Source: JAYOFM01 sp038117225 (lineage in GTDB: Bacteria; Pseudomonadota; Alphaproteobacteria; Rhodospirillales; Casp-alpha2). From it: DNA of 34,260 nucleotides. Of the stretch, positions 22,537 to 31,123 are shown piece by piece. The translations under genes were made by a program, and so were the position numbers. The notes under the pieces were generated by a model. That model was not told the DNA's origin. It did not search any database and was given only the letters and a program-made list of their open reading frames with translations. The stretch spans positions 1-34,260 of the forward strand of contig JAYOFM010000021.1 in the NCBI GenBank assembly GCA_038117225.1, given 5' to 3'. Position 1 is the first letter of the stretch, and each line of letters opens with the position of its first letter.

Positions 22537-23889
22537 ATGAGCCATGACAGCCGCAATACTTTCTCCGCGACGGACATCGCCAAGGGTGTGCGCGCCGGCA
22601 CCATCAAGGCCACCGATGTGGTCGAGGATTGCCTCGGTCGTATCAGCGAGCGCGAGCCGGTCGTCCATGCCTGGGCACACCTCAATCCCGACGGCGCGCG
22701 GGCGCAGGCGCGAAACATCGATGCCGCTGTCGGCACCGTGGTTGCCGAGGGCGGCGAGGACCCATGGCCGCTCGCCGGCGCCACCGTCGGCATCAAGGAC
22801 ATCTGCGATACCTTCGACCTGCCGACGGAGAGCGGCTCCGCCGTTTTCCGTGGCCGCCGGCCGGCACAGGACGCAACGCTTGTATCGTTGCTGCGCAAGG
22901 CCGGCGCGGTGATCCTGGGCAAGACCGTGACCACGGAATTCGCGATGACGGGCGCGCGAGCCACCACAAACCCGTACGATCCGGCTCGCACACCGGGCGG
23001 CTCGTCCTCGGGATCCGGCGCCGCCGTGGCCGACCAAATGACCCATCTGGCCGTCGGTTCGCAGACCGGCGGCTCGGTGATTCGTCCGGCCTCGTTCTGC
23101 GGCACCTACGGGTTCAAACCGACCTTCGGCGGCATTTCGCGGGCCGGTGTGTTCCTGCTGGCGCGACGGCTCGATCACATCGGTGTCTACGGCCGCACGT
23201 TGGCTGATCTGGCACTGATCGGCGACGTGTTGATGGTTCACGACTCCGCCGACTACGACATGCGCCGCCACCCTGGCCGTGAGTTGAGAAAAGCGCTGGC
23301 GGACACGGCGGAAGCGGCGCCCCGGCTCGGCTTCGTCAAGGGACCGCCATGGGCGCTGGCCGAAGACCACATGCCGGCGATTTTCCAGGGCTATGTCGAC
23401 AGCCTAGGCGATATCGTCAGCGACGTCGCCTTGGAAGGCATCTTCGACGGCATTCTCGACTGCCATACGACGATCATGAACGCCAACGTCTGGTCCAACT
23501 GCGCCACCCATGTGGAGATGCGCGAGAAGGACCTGTTACCGGAAACGGTACGCCGCATCTTCGCCGGCAAGGGTGTCCCGGCCGCCGACTATATCCACGC
23601 CCTCGACCTCGCCGATGCGCTTGAACATGCCTTGGCCGGACTGTTCGAACACTACGACGCCCTTATCACCGCCGCCGCACCTGGCGAGGCGCCGCTTGGC
23701 CTGGAGAGCACCGGCAACGCCGCCTTCCAACGCATGTGGACGCTGACCGGGCTACCGACGGTGACCCTGCCGCTGCTACAGGGCCCCAACGGCATGCCCA
23801 TCGGTGTCCAGGTCATCGGCCCCAAGGGCAAGGACGAGCAGGTTTTCAAGGCCGCCCAATGGTTGGATAGAAGAGGTTTTGCGCCATGA
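22537..23889 (+). CDS. Amidase-signature family amidohydrolase
   Basis: A 450-aa member of the amidase signature family (GatA/AtzF-like), hydrolysing an amide to carboxylate and ammonia by a Ser-cisSer-Lys triad. The Lys is in GATVGIKDICDT near residue 88, the cis-Ser lies in the PGGSSSGSGAAVA signature near residue 155, and the nucleophile in QTGGSVIRPASFCGTYG near residue 180. The ATG at 22537 is preceded by GGAGGTGA; an in-frame TTG at 22453 is not needed. The C-terminus (GLPTVTLPLLQGPNGMPIGVQVIG) is typical. No GatB/GatC partners are present, so it is not a tRNA amidotransferase subunit. It overlaps the M20 amidohydrolase by 4 nt (ATGA), implying that the two act on one pathway. Confidence 0.92.
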   Translation: MSHDSRNTFSATDIAKGVRAGTIKATDVVEDCLGRISEREPVVHAWAHLNPDGARAQARNIDAAVGTVVAEGGEDPWPLAGATVGIKDICDTFDLPTESGSAVFRGRRPAQDATLVSLLRKAGAVILGKTVTTEFAMTGARATTNPYDPARTPGGSSSGSGAAVADQMTHLAVGSQTGGSVIRPASFCGTYGFKPTFGGISRAGVFLLARRLDHIGVYGRTLADLALIGDVLMVHDSADYDMRRHPGRELRKALADTAEAAPRLGFVKGPPWALAEDHMPAIFQGYVDSLGDIVSDVALEGIFDGILDCHTTIMNANVWSNCATHVEMREKDLLPETVRRIFAGKGVPAADYIHALDLADALEHALAGLFEHYDALITAAAPGEAPLGLESTGNAAFQRMWTLTGLPTVTLPLLQGPNGMPIGVQVIGPKGKDEQVFKAAQWLDRRGFAP

Positions 23890-25109
23890 TCAACCAGGAC
23901 CGATTGTGGAACGACCATATGGCCATGGCCAGGATCGGCGCCACCGCCGGCGGCGGCTCATGCCGCATCGCGCTGACCGACGACGACAAGGCCGGCCGTG
24001 ATCTGTTCGTTTCCTGGTGCGAGGCGGCGGGACTCGCCGTCCGCGTCGACCGTTGCGGCAACATCTTTGCCCGACGCGCCGGCGTTGACGCCGATGCGGC
24101 GCCGGTGCTGACCGGCAGCCATCTGGACACGCAACCGCTCGGTGGCCGCTTCGACGGCGTTTACGGCGTGCTGGCCGGGCTTGAGGTCATGCGTGCCCTC
24201 GACGAGGCCGGCATCGCGACCCGCCGGCCGGTGGAGGTCGTCGTCTGGACCGACGAAGAGGGGGTGCGCTTCGGCGGCGGCTGCATGGCATCGGGAGTCT
24301 TCGCCGGCCTCTACGCGGAAGAAGATTTTCTCGCCTACACGGCGGACGATGGCACCACGGTGGCCGAGGAACTGCGCCGCATCGGGTACGCGGGCACGGA
24401 AGCCTGCGGCGGCACTCCGGTCCACGCCTTCTTCGAAGCTCATATCGAACAAGGCCCGATCCTGGAAGCGGAAGGCAACATCATCGGCGTGGTCCTGGCT
24501 GGTCAGGGCAAGCGGCTGATGGAGGTCAGCGTCCAGGGCGAGGAAGGCCACGCCGGCACGCTGCCCATGGACCTGCGCCACGATGCCTTCGTCGGCGCGG
24601 CGCGCATGGCGGTGGCGCTCAATGAATTGGCTTTCCGATACGATCCGGTCCCGGTCATCACCACAGGTCACGTGCGGGTCACGCCAAACTCGCGCAATAC
24701 CATTCCCGGCGGCACCGTGTTTTCCATCGACTGCCGCCACCCGGACGCGGCGACCCTGGTGGCGCTGGAAACCGACATGCGCCAGACCATGGAAGCAATC
24801 GCCGCCGACGCCGGCCTCGGTCTTGAAATCACGACCATCACCAGCCGCGATCCGGTGGTCATGGATCAGGGGTGCATTTCCGCTATCCGCAACGCGGCGG
24901 CACGGCGAGGTATCCCGCACCAGTATATCTACTCGGGCGCTGGCCACGACGCCTTCTGCCTGTTGGAAATGACGCCCACGGGCATGATCTTCGTGCCCTG
25001 TGAAAAGGGCATCAGCCACAACGAATTGGAAAACGCCAAACCGGAAGATCTCGCCGCCGGCGCGGCGGTGCTGCTCGACGCGATGGTCGAATACGCGGAA
25101 CGGGTTTAG
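23886..25109 (+). CDS. M20-family allantoate amidohydrolase / N-carbamoyl-L-amino-acid hydrolase
   Basis: A 407-aa dinuclear-metal hydrolase of the AllC/HyuC/beta-ureidopropionase group, cleaving a ureido (carbamoyl) group. Visible metal and substrate motifs in order: GSHLDTQPLGGRFDGVYG near residue 78 (His and Asp ligands), WTDEEGVRFGGG near 120 (Glu pair), EAHIEQGPILE near 187, GHAGTLPM near 219, SGAGHDAF near 351 (C-terminal His ligand) and FVPCEKGISHNELE. The sequence cannot separate allantoate from N-carbamoyl amino acids. It is translationally coupled to the amidase, and its TAG stop shares TTAG (25106-25109) with the convergent DUF4340 gene. Divergent placement of a glyoxylate aminotransferase supports a ureide route. 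Confidence 0.92.
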   Translation: MINQDRLWNDHMAMARIGATAGGGSCRIALTDDDKAGRDLFVSWCEAAGLAVRVDRCGNIFARRAGVDADAAPVLTGSHLDTQPLGGRFDGVYGVLAGLEVMRALDEAGIATRRPVEVVVWTDEEGVRFGGGCMASGVFAGLYAEEDFLAYTADDGTTVAEELRRIGYAGTEACGGTPVHAFFEAHIEQGPILEAEGNIIGVVLAGQGKRLMEVSVQGEEGHAGTLPMDLRHDAFVGAARMAVALNELAFRYDPVPVITTGHVRVTPNSRNTIPGGTVFSIDCRHPDAATLVALETDMRQTMEAIAADAGLGLEITTITSRDPVVMDQGCISAIRNAAARRGIPHQYIYSGAGHDAFCLLEMTPTGMIFVPCEKGISHNELENAKPEDLAAGAAVLLDAMVEYAERV

Positions 25110-26164
25110 CTCGCCGGTTTCTTCTTGTCTTCCAGGAGGTCCGCCTTGGACTTTCGTACGATATCACCGTTGTAATCGGGGATTTCGTAGACCCACGCCT
25201 TGACCGATTTGTTGATCTTGGCCGCTTCTTCCACAGCCTCGGGCTTGGCGTCAGCCGTCGTCGATGCGTCGATGACCACCCACGATTTGCCGTCCTTCTC
25301 CGAAACCACGATATCGGCGAGCAGGCCGTTAAAGGTTTCAAATCTGGCCCGGACGGCCTTGGCATCCGTCAGGTCAATACTGCCGCGCGGTTTGACGTCA
25401 TTCAGAAGTAACCCGAATAGCGTCCCGGCCAGGGAGCGTAAATCGGATAGCCGGGCCTGCTTGCCGTCGGGCACCTCGGCCAAGGCAAACTGCTCTCCCT
25501 TGGGGTCCTTTTTACTGATCATGATCGGCGTGTCGCCGTTGCCGTCGACGGTGACGTGACGCAACCGCTCGCTGGCGATGTTGATGATACGCCGAACCAG
25601 CCAATCGCGTGTTTCCGAGTCGAGATCGACCAGCCCCTTGGCCAGCCAGGCACGGTCGCCTGCCCGCTTATCGCCCGTCAAACGGACATAGATGCCACCG
25701 GTCGCGGTTTCCGGCAGTGAATGGTTGGCCTTGCCGACAACCACCTTGGCCAACTGCTTGCCATCCTTGTCGACCAGGGTAACCCGCTGCGCCAGCGAGC
25801 CCTCTTCGGCCGGGTCGTTCAGTTGTAGTTTCTTCAGGCGGTCCCTGTTTCCGGTTTTCGGCTCAAGCAACGCCAGTTCGGAAAGGCCAAGAATGGTCTT
25901 GGAAATCTCCTCGGCGCGCGCCGGATAGCCACCGGATTCCTCAAGCCGCCAACCTTCGTCATTACGTTTGAAGGTCAGGGTCAGCCCATGCTGCTCGATG
26001 ATCATGCCGTACACATCGTTGATGCGCGAACGCAGGTCCGGAAACACTAGCGTGCCGGTCACGTCGGTGCGCGCATAGGACGGCGCCCGACCGACGGCGA
26101 CGGCCGCGGCGGCCACGCTGACAGCGGCAAGGACGACGAGGGTGATGAAGCTGCGATTGGTCAT
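25106..26164 (-). CDS. DUF4340-domain protein, partner of the Gld-type ABC system
   Basis: A 352-aa protein with one N-terminal membrane anchor or signal (SFITLVVLAAVSVAAAAVAV) and a long extracytoplasmic part with DUF4340-like features: NDVYGMIIEQHGLTLTFKRN, WRLEESGGYPARAEEISK and repeated short beta/alpha units. It is the last gene of a minus-strand series GldA-like, GldF-like, GldG-like, DUF4340, starting 15 bp after the GldG-like gene, an arrangement seen in many proteobacteria. Its molecular role is not established; a periplasmic accessory to the ABC complex is likely. Its TAA stop overlaps the stop of the convergent M20 hydrolase gene. Confidence 0.85.
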   Translation of the reverse strand: MTNRSFITLVVLAAVSVAAAAVAVGRAPSYARTDVTGTLVFPDLRSRINDVYGMIIEQHGLTLTFKRNDEGWRLEESGGYPARAEEISKTILGLSELALLEPKTGNRDRLKKLQLNDPAEEGSLAQRVTLVDKDGKQLAKVVVGKANHSLPETATGGIYVRLTGDKRAGDRAWLAKGLVDLDSETRDWLVRRIINIASERLRHVTVDGNGDTPIMISKKDPKGEQFALAEVPDGKQARLSDLRSLAGTLFGLLLNDVKPRGSIDLTDAKAVRARFETFNGLLADIVVSEKDGKSWVVIDASTTADAKPEAVEEAAKINKSVKAWVYEIPDYNGDIVRKSKADLLEDKKKPAS

Positions 26165-26179
26165 GATCGGGTTTCCGAC

Positions 26180-28138
26180 TCAGCTTTCGACGAGGCGTGA
26201 CGGCCGGCGGCGACGGCGACGCACAACCATGACCACCAGCGTCAGCACCGTCAGCAGCAACGGAATCGCCGCGATGTTGAAGAATTTCAACTGATTGTCG
26301 AGGGCTTCGATATCGCGCCGCAGGAAGTGCTGCACATCGCGCAGATCCTTGCGCGTAGCGATCATCTGGTTGCGGAACTTATCGATGGCCTTCTGTTCGT
26401 CCTCGCTGAGGATTACCTTGGCGCCGGCCTGACCGGCCGTGGCCTCGCGATCGAGCAGCTTGTTCAATTCGGCGCGCGCCTGAGTCAGCTTTTCCTGCAG
26501 TTCCTGTTCCTTGGCGCGATACTTGCGCTCCGCGTCCTGGCGGATGCGGTCGACCATCTCGAACGGCTTGCGGGTATCGCCGCGACCGCGAAGGGCGCTC
26601 AATTTCGAGCCCCCGGCCAGATTTTCAAGGCCGTTGACGACGAAATCCGCGTTGTTGGCGAACGGCACCAGAAGCTGACGGCCCAGCAGGTCGCGAACAT
26701 CGGCCCAGAACTGATCGTGCAGCATGTCGGTATCGGCGACGGCGATGACGCTGATCGGCTCCTTCGATTCGCTAAGGTGAGCCTTCTTCGCCGCCGCCAT
26801 CGCGGCTTCTGCCGTCGCCGCGTCGTCACCCTCGGTGGCCTTCGCCGGCTTTGGCGGGCCGTCCGGGAATGCGGTCTTGGCTGGTCCGGTAATGCGGACG
26901 GCCATCATCTCGGTCTTGCCGGACGGCTTGAAATCACGGAACAGACCGCCGACGTCTGGATTGACGCGGATACTCTCGGAATCGATGCGCATTGTTTGCG
27001 GGCCGATGCTGACCAGCGGCGTCACCGTTGTCGAGGCGCCCGCGACCGGTTCAAAGGCGCCGGCCGTGGCGACGTTGATCTGGCGAATGTCGCCGGTGAC
27101 CGCGTCCTTGGCATCGAAGTTACCCGGCCCCAGCGCCAACCAGATAACATAATCCGCGACCTTGGTGCCCTCGCCGCGTTTGCTGTAGTTGACCCGTCGC
27201 GCTGTGCTTAGATCGCCGACCACCTTGCCATCGACCAGGGTCACGCCCCAGGCCTTCAGCAGGGTGTTGAAATCGGACGCGCCGACACCGGCGGCACCAC
27301 GGTTAATCGCCACCTCGACATCGGAATTGGGGTCGACGAAGGCCATCACCTTGCCGCCGCCAAGCACAAATTGATCGATGGCATATTGGAGCGCCGGCGA
27401 CAGCTTGTTCGGATGAACAACCAACAAAATGTCCACGTCATCGGGTATCTTGGTGTCGTTGACGGAAACCGTGGTGACCTGAAAGAACTCGTTGATCTGA
27501 TTCATGATCGCCCACGGACGCGATTGCGCCGCCGGCGGACGCCCCCCGGCGATAGGCAGGCGGGTCAACAACCCGACCGTCTGACGCTCACCACGTGCCA
27601 GGTTGAAGAGCAGACGCGTCAGGTCATATTCCAGGAACTGTTCCCGTTCCGGCGTCAGATAGGCAATCGTCTCCAGATCGTCGGTGCTGTTGGTCGCCGC
27701 GATGCCGAAATAGCCGAGATCACCGGTATTGGTATAGGGCACCCCTTGCAGGCCGAAGGCGGCCGCCCGGTCCTCGTCGTCGGTAAACGGTTCCGGGTTG
27801 AACAGTTCCAGCTGCACCAAGCCCTTGGAGATCGCCGCGTACTGCTCAAGCAGTTCCTTGACCCGGTTGAAATAACTCAGGTGGCTGGCGTTGAGTTCGC
27901 CCAACCGCTTGGTGAAATAGAGCCGCACCCGCACCGGTTCATCCAGCGTCGCCAACACCTGCCGGGTGCCGTCGGACAGGGTGAACAGGCGTTCCTGGGT
28001 GAGGTCGAGCCGCACGCCCTTGAACGTCGCATTGGCGAAGATGTTGACGCCGAGGAAGGCCACCACGGCAAGTGCAATCCCCACGATGGCAAGTTGATTG
28101 CGGCGGTTCGCGGGTCGTTGGCTGTTCTGTGTGTTCAT
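26180..28138 (-). CDS. GldG-family ABC-associated protein
   Basis: A 652-aa protein with an N-terminal transmembrane helix (LAIVGIALAVVAFLGVNIFA) and a long periplasmic GldG/ABC-2-associated region: LTQERLFTLSDGTRQVL near residue 42, VRVRLYFTKRLGELN near 65 and VDILLVVHPNKLSPAL near 250. A coiled-coil stretch rich in Glu/Gln/Arg follows near 555-620, and a C-terminal helix with an Arg cluster near 625-652. The ATG at 28138 has GAGGG upstream; the frame extends further, but only over the junction with the permease gene. GldG was named from Bacteroidetes gliding motility, but homologues in non-gliding proteobacteria are common and their substrate is unknown. Confidence 0.9.
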   Translation of the reverse strand: MNTQNSQRPANRRNQLAIVGIALAVVAFLGVNIFANATFKGVRLDLTQERLFTLSDGTRQVLATLDEPVRVRLYFTKRLGELNASHLSYFNRVKELLEQYAAISKGLVQLELFNPEPFTDDEDRAAAFGLQGVPYTNTGDLGYFGIAATNSTDDLETIAYLTPEREQFLEYDLTRLLFNLARGERQTVGLLTRLPIAGGRPPAAQSRPWAIMNQINEFFQVTTVSVNDTKIPDDVDILLVVHPNKLSPALQYAIDQFVLGGGKVMAFVDPNSDVEVAINRGAAGVGASDFNTLLKAWGVTLVDGKVVGDLSTARRVNYSKRGEGTKVADYVIWLALGPGNFDAKDAVTGDIRQINVATAGAFEPVAGASTTVTPLVSIGPQTMRIDSESIRVNPDVGGLFRDFKPSGKTEMMAVRITGPAKTAFPDGPPKPAKATEGDDAATAEAAMAAAKKAHLSESKEPISVIAVADTDMLHDQFWADVRDLLGRQLLVPFANNADFVVNGLENLAGGSKLSALRGRGDTRKPFEMVDRIRQDAERKYRAKEQELQEKLTQARAELNKLLDREATAGQAGAKVILSEDEQKAIDKFRNQMIATRKDLRDVQHFLRRDIEALDNQLKFFNIAAIPLLLTVLTLVVMVVRRRRRRPSRLVES

Positions 28139-28149
28139 CACGGTCGCCC

Positions 28150-28884
28150 TCACGTGCCTTTCTTGAGGTCGACGACGACTACGTTGATGAACAACCACAG
28201 CGTGATCAACGAAGCGAAGAAGACAAAGTCGCGCAGGTCGATGACGCCGTTCATGACTGCATTGAAGTGGGTCAGGAAGCTCATCTGGCGAACCGCCTCG
28301 ACAATGGTGTCGGGCGCCCAGGCGCGAAAGAAATCGAGCACCAGGTCAAGGCCGCTCATGGTGAACAGGAAACACACCGCCGCCGCGACGACGAAGGCGA
28401 TGACCTGATTGCGTGTCAACGCCGATATACACGAACCGATGGCCAGGAAGGCGCCGGCCATGACCAGACTGCCCAGATAACCGGCACCGATAACGCCATT
28501 GTCGGGCGAACCCAGCATATTGACGGTAATCCAGATCGGGAAGGTCAGCGCCAGCGCGATGGCGCAAAAGGCCCAGGCGGCGAGATACTTGCCGAGCACC
28601 GCCTCGACGGTGGAAATCGGCAGCGTCATCAGCAGCTCAATGGTACCCGACTTACGCTCCTCCGCCCACAGCCGCATGGCGATCGCCGGAACCAGTAGTA
28701 AATACAGCCACGGATGATAAACGAAGAAGGCATGCAAGTCGGCGCGGCCGCGTTCGAAAAAATTGCCGACGTAAAACGCGAAGGCGCCGGTGATGGCGAG
28801 GAAGATGACGATGAAGACGAACGCCAGCGGCGTCGAAAAATAGGCCCTCAGTTCACGCTTGAAGATAATGGCGGTGTTACGCAT
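28150..28884 (-). CDS. ABC-2 type permease, GldF-like
   Basis: A 244-aa membrane protein with six hydrophobic segments, starting MRNTAIIFKRELRAYFSTP. That N-terminus is typical of ABC-2 permeases, with an amphipathic elbow helix before TM1. MRLWAEERKSGTIELLMTLP between TM2 and TM3 is the family signature. The chosen ATG (28882-28884) overlaps the stop of the ATPase gene by 8 nt; a longer frame exists but it merely reads antisense-like through the ATPase gene. It ends 11 nt before the GldG-like gene. It forms the membrane part of an exporter-type complex with the adjacent ATPase; the cargo is unknown. Confidence 0.9.
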   Translation of the reverse strand: MRNTAIIFKRELRAYFSTPLAFVFIVIFLAITGAFAFYVGNFFERGRADLHAFFVYHPWLYLLLVPAIAMRLWAEERKSGTIELLMTLPISTVEAVLGKYLAAWAFCAIALALTFPIWITVNMLGSPDNGVIGAGYLGSLVMAGAFLAIGSCISALTRNQVIAFVVAAAVCFLFTMSGLDLVLDFFRAWAPDTIVEAVRQMSFLTHFNAVMNGVIDLRDFVFFASLITLWLFINVVVVDLKKGT

Positions 28885-29845
28885 CGGCCGCCACCTCATC
28901 CACGGGTGCCGTGGTGATCTGGCGGAACACCTCGTCGAGCGCGCCTTTTTCCGTATACATGTCGTGCGTGGCGATGCCCTTGGTACTAAGCATCGCGCCA
29001 ACGTCGACGGCGATGGAGCGGCCATCCTTGGGCACCACGCGCAGCGCGCGGGCGCCGTTGACGCCGTCCATTTCCTCGACCGCCTCGACCCCCATAATAC
29101 CGGATAGCGCCTCGCGGGCCGCCACGATGGCATCGGGTTCGAGTTCGACCCGTACCGCGTTGTGCAGACGGGACCGGGCCAACAGGTCCGCCGGCGTGCC
29201 ATCGGCGAGAATGCGGCCCCGGGCGATGACCACGGCACGGCTGCATACGGCCTCGACCTCTTCCAGAATGTGGGTCGATATGATCACCGCCTTGTCCGCC
29301 GCCATGTCCTGGATCAGCGTGCGCACCTGATGTTTCTGGTTCGGGTCGAGGCCATCGGTCGGCTCGTCCATGATCAATACCTCGGGATCGTGAACCAGCG
29401 CCTGAGCCAAACCGACGCGGCGCTTGTAGCCCTTGGACAAAGTATCGATGGGCTGGTGCAGAACATCGGCGATGGCGACTTTCTCCACCACCTCGTCGAC
29501 CCGGTGACCGCGTTCGCTGCCATCGAACCCGCGCACGGCGGCGATAAATTCAAGGAATCCGCGCGCCGTCATGTCGCCGTAACTGGGCGCCCCTTCGGGC
29601 AAATAGCCTAGTTGCCGCTTGGCACCCACGGGATCGGCGACGACGTCGATACCGGCGACCCAGGCACGGCCGGCCGTGGGCGTCAGGAAACCCGCCACCA
29701 TTTTCATGGTCGTCGATTTGCCGGCGCCATTGGGGCCGAGAAATCCCAGGACCTCGCCCTTGGCAACGCTCATGGAAACGCCATCGACGGCCCGGATGGG
29801 GCCGAAGTGCTTGGTTAGATCCTCGAGTGCGATCAGCGCGCTCAC
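28877..29845 (-). CDS. ABC transporter ATPase, GldA-like
   Basis: A 322-aa ABC ATPase: Walker A GPNGAGKST, signature LSKGYKRRVGLAQAL, Walker B VLIMDEPTDGLDP and H-loop STHILEEV, followed by a ~90-residue C-terminal domain as in GldA/NatA-type exporters. The start is taken as GTG at 29845 (SALIALEDLTKHFG), which has GAGAGA upstream; an in-frame ATG at 29911 would add 22 polar residues. It is the first gene of the Gld-type operon. The 150-bp spacer between it and modC contains an AT-rich tract that may hold its promoter. Confidence 0.92.
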   Translation of the reverse strand: MSALIALEDLTKHFGPIRAVDGVSMSVAKGEVLGFLGPNGAGKSTTMKMVAGFLTPTAGRAWVAGIDVVADPVGAKRQLGYLPEGAPSYGDMTARGFLEFIAAVRGFDGSERGHRVDEVVEKVAIADVLHQPIDTLSKGYKRRVGLAQALVHDPEVLIMDEPTDGLDPNQKHQVRTLIQDMAADKAVIISTHILEEVEAVCSRAVVIARGRILADGTPADLLARSRLHNAVRVELEPDAIVAAREALSGIMGVEAVEEMDGVNGARALRVVPKDGRSIAVDVGAMLSTKGIATHDMYTEKGALDEVFRQITTAPVDEVAADA

Positions 29846-29945
29846 AAGTTCTCTCTCTTCCGTCCGGCTACCCGGCATCGGGCCTGCCTCGTCGGGTGCG
29901 GTTCTATCCATGGAAGAGGTAGTTCGGCAAGGCAGCGATGCAAGG

Positions 29946-29995
29946 GGTTGGCATCTATTTTTTCAAAAATTTTTTAATCGTTTAATATCAATATA
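29946..29995. other. AT-rich intergenic tract between modC and the Gld-type operon
   Basis: About 50 bases of nearly pure A/T with opposed A- and T-tracts (29958-29976) follow the modC stop in otherwise high-GC DNA. On the minus strand this lies ~100-150 bp upstream of the GldA-like start and could be an UP element or bent promoter DNA. I cannot define -35 and -10 boxes with confidence, and no GC-rich stem makes it a classical terminator. Confidence 0.4.
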
Positions 29996-31123
29996 TTATC
30001 TTGTGCCCGTCATTAAATGAATGGACTCACTCACAAGCGATACGCCGATGTCGATGCCAGTCTGCAGGCCGTTGCGCTCGGCTGCATGAATCGGAATGTG
30101 CATGGTGACCACATCTTCAACTGCCGCGCCGGCCGCGTTCCTATCACCATCTGTCAATTGGATTTCGGCATGCACCTCGGTACCGTGGACGACGCAGGCG
30201 ATGACGCGACCAAGCAATGGGTTCTCCCGCTCGCCGCGTGATGGTCGTTCGCGACGGTGCATCAGAACCCGCGCCGGCGGGATAACCCAGTCGACCGTGA
30301 CGCCGACGGGGTGTGCAACGGCCAGTGCCGCCTCGAGGATTCGGCCACGCCATTCGATCCGGGTAATGCCGGCGCGCGCATCGTGTTCCAGCACCCGCGC
30401 CGCATGGATATTGCGCAAATCGAGCAGCCGCGCCACCTGCGCCGATATGGGCCGATTCATGATCACGGCCGGCGTGTCCGTCTGCAGCGTGGCGCCATGG
30501 TGAACGATGGCGATTCTATCGCCGAGCAGCATCGCCTCATCAAGGTTGTGGGTGACCAGAATCATCGGCAGATTAAGTCCGCGTCGCAGCGCCAGCAGTT
30601 CCCGGTGCAGCCGACGGCGGGTCACCTGATCGACGGCGGAAAACGGCTCGTCCAGCAGCAGCACCTTTGGATCACGCGCCAGCGCCCGCGCCAGCGCGAC
30701 CCGTTGGCGCTGCCCACCGGAAAGCCGATGCGGTCGACGCGTCTCCAGCCCCTTCAGATTGACCCGTGCCAACAGGTCACGGGCACGTCGTTCGCGAAGC
30801 GCCGAATCGCTTCCGGGCACTGCGATGGCGACGTTGCCGAGCGCGTCCAGATTGGGAAACAGCGCATAATCCTGGAACACGAAACCGACGGCGCGTTTCT
30901 GCGGCGGCAGATCGATCGCGCATTCGGTATCCAGCCACACGGCATCGTCGAAGCCGACGCGGCCGAACGCCGGACGGTGCAGTCCGGCGATGCAACGCAG
31001 AATCGTCGTTTTGCCGCCGCCGGAGGGACCGACCAGGGCCAGCACCTCGCCCGGGCCGCAGGATAATTCGGCGGCGAGCGGGATGGGGCTGTCCTGCCTC
31101 AGGCTGGCGAAAAGTTCAGTCAT
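29996..31123 (-). CDS. modC: Molybdate ABC transporter ATPase ModC
   Basis: A 375-aa ABC importer ATPase. Walker A GPSGGGKTT near residue 33, Q-loop VFQDYALFPNL, signature LSGGQRQRVALARAL, Walker B VLLLDEPFSAVD and H-loop LVTHNLDEA are all intact. The ~100-residue C-terminal extension fits a TOBE/Mop-type molybdate-binding domain. The ATG at 31123 overlaps the modB stop by 8 nt (ATGACTGA). The context of ModA and ModB directly upstream identifies molybdate (or tungstate) as cargo rather than another anion. Molybdenum would supply Mo-enzymes such as xanthine dehydrogenase or formate dehydrogenase, none of which is in the window. Confidence 0.9.
   Translation of the reverse strand: MTELFASLRQDSPIPLAAELSCGPGEVLALVGPSGGGKTTILRCIAGLHRPAFGRVGFDDAVWLDTECAIDLPPQKRAVGFVFQDYALFPNLDALGNVAIAVPGSDSALRERRARDLLARVNLKGLETRRPHRLSGGQRQRVALARALARDPKVLLLDEPFSAVDQVTRRRLHRELLALRRGLNLPMILVTHNLDEAMLLGDRIAIVHHGATLQTDTPAVIMNRPISAQVARLLDLRNIHAARVLEHDARAGITRIEWRGRILEAALAVAHPVGVTVDWVIPPARVLMHRRERPSRGERENPLLGRVIACVVHGTEVHAEIQLTDGDRNAAGAAVEDVVTMHIPIHAAERNGLQTGIDIGVSLVSESIHLMTGTR

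Noticed and set aside
22435..23370. 311-codon minus-strand frame opposite the amidase gene
   Set aside because: Shadow of the amidase, whose triad residues and ribosome-binding site are clear on the plus strand.
26327..28408. Long plus-strand frames opposite the GldG-like and GldF-like genes
   Set aside because: They read through conserved minus-strand genes and give repetitive Arg/Gly/Asp-rich translations without motifs.
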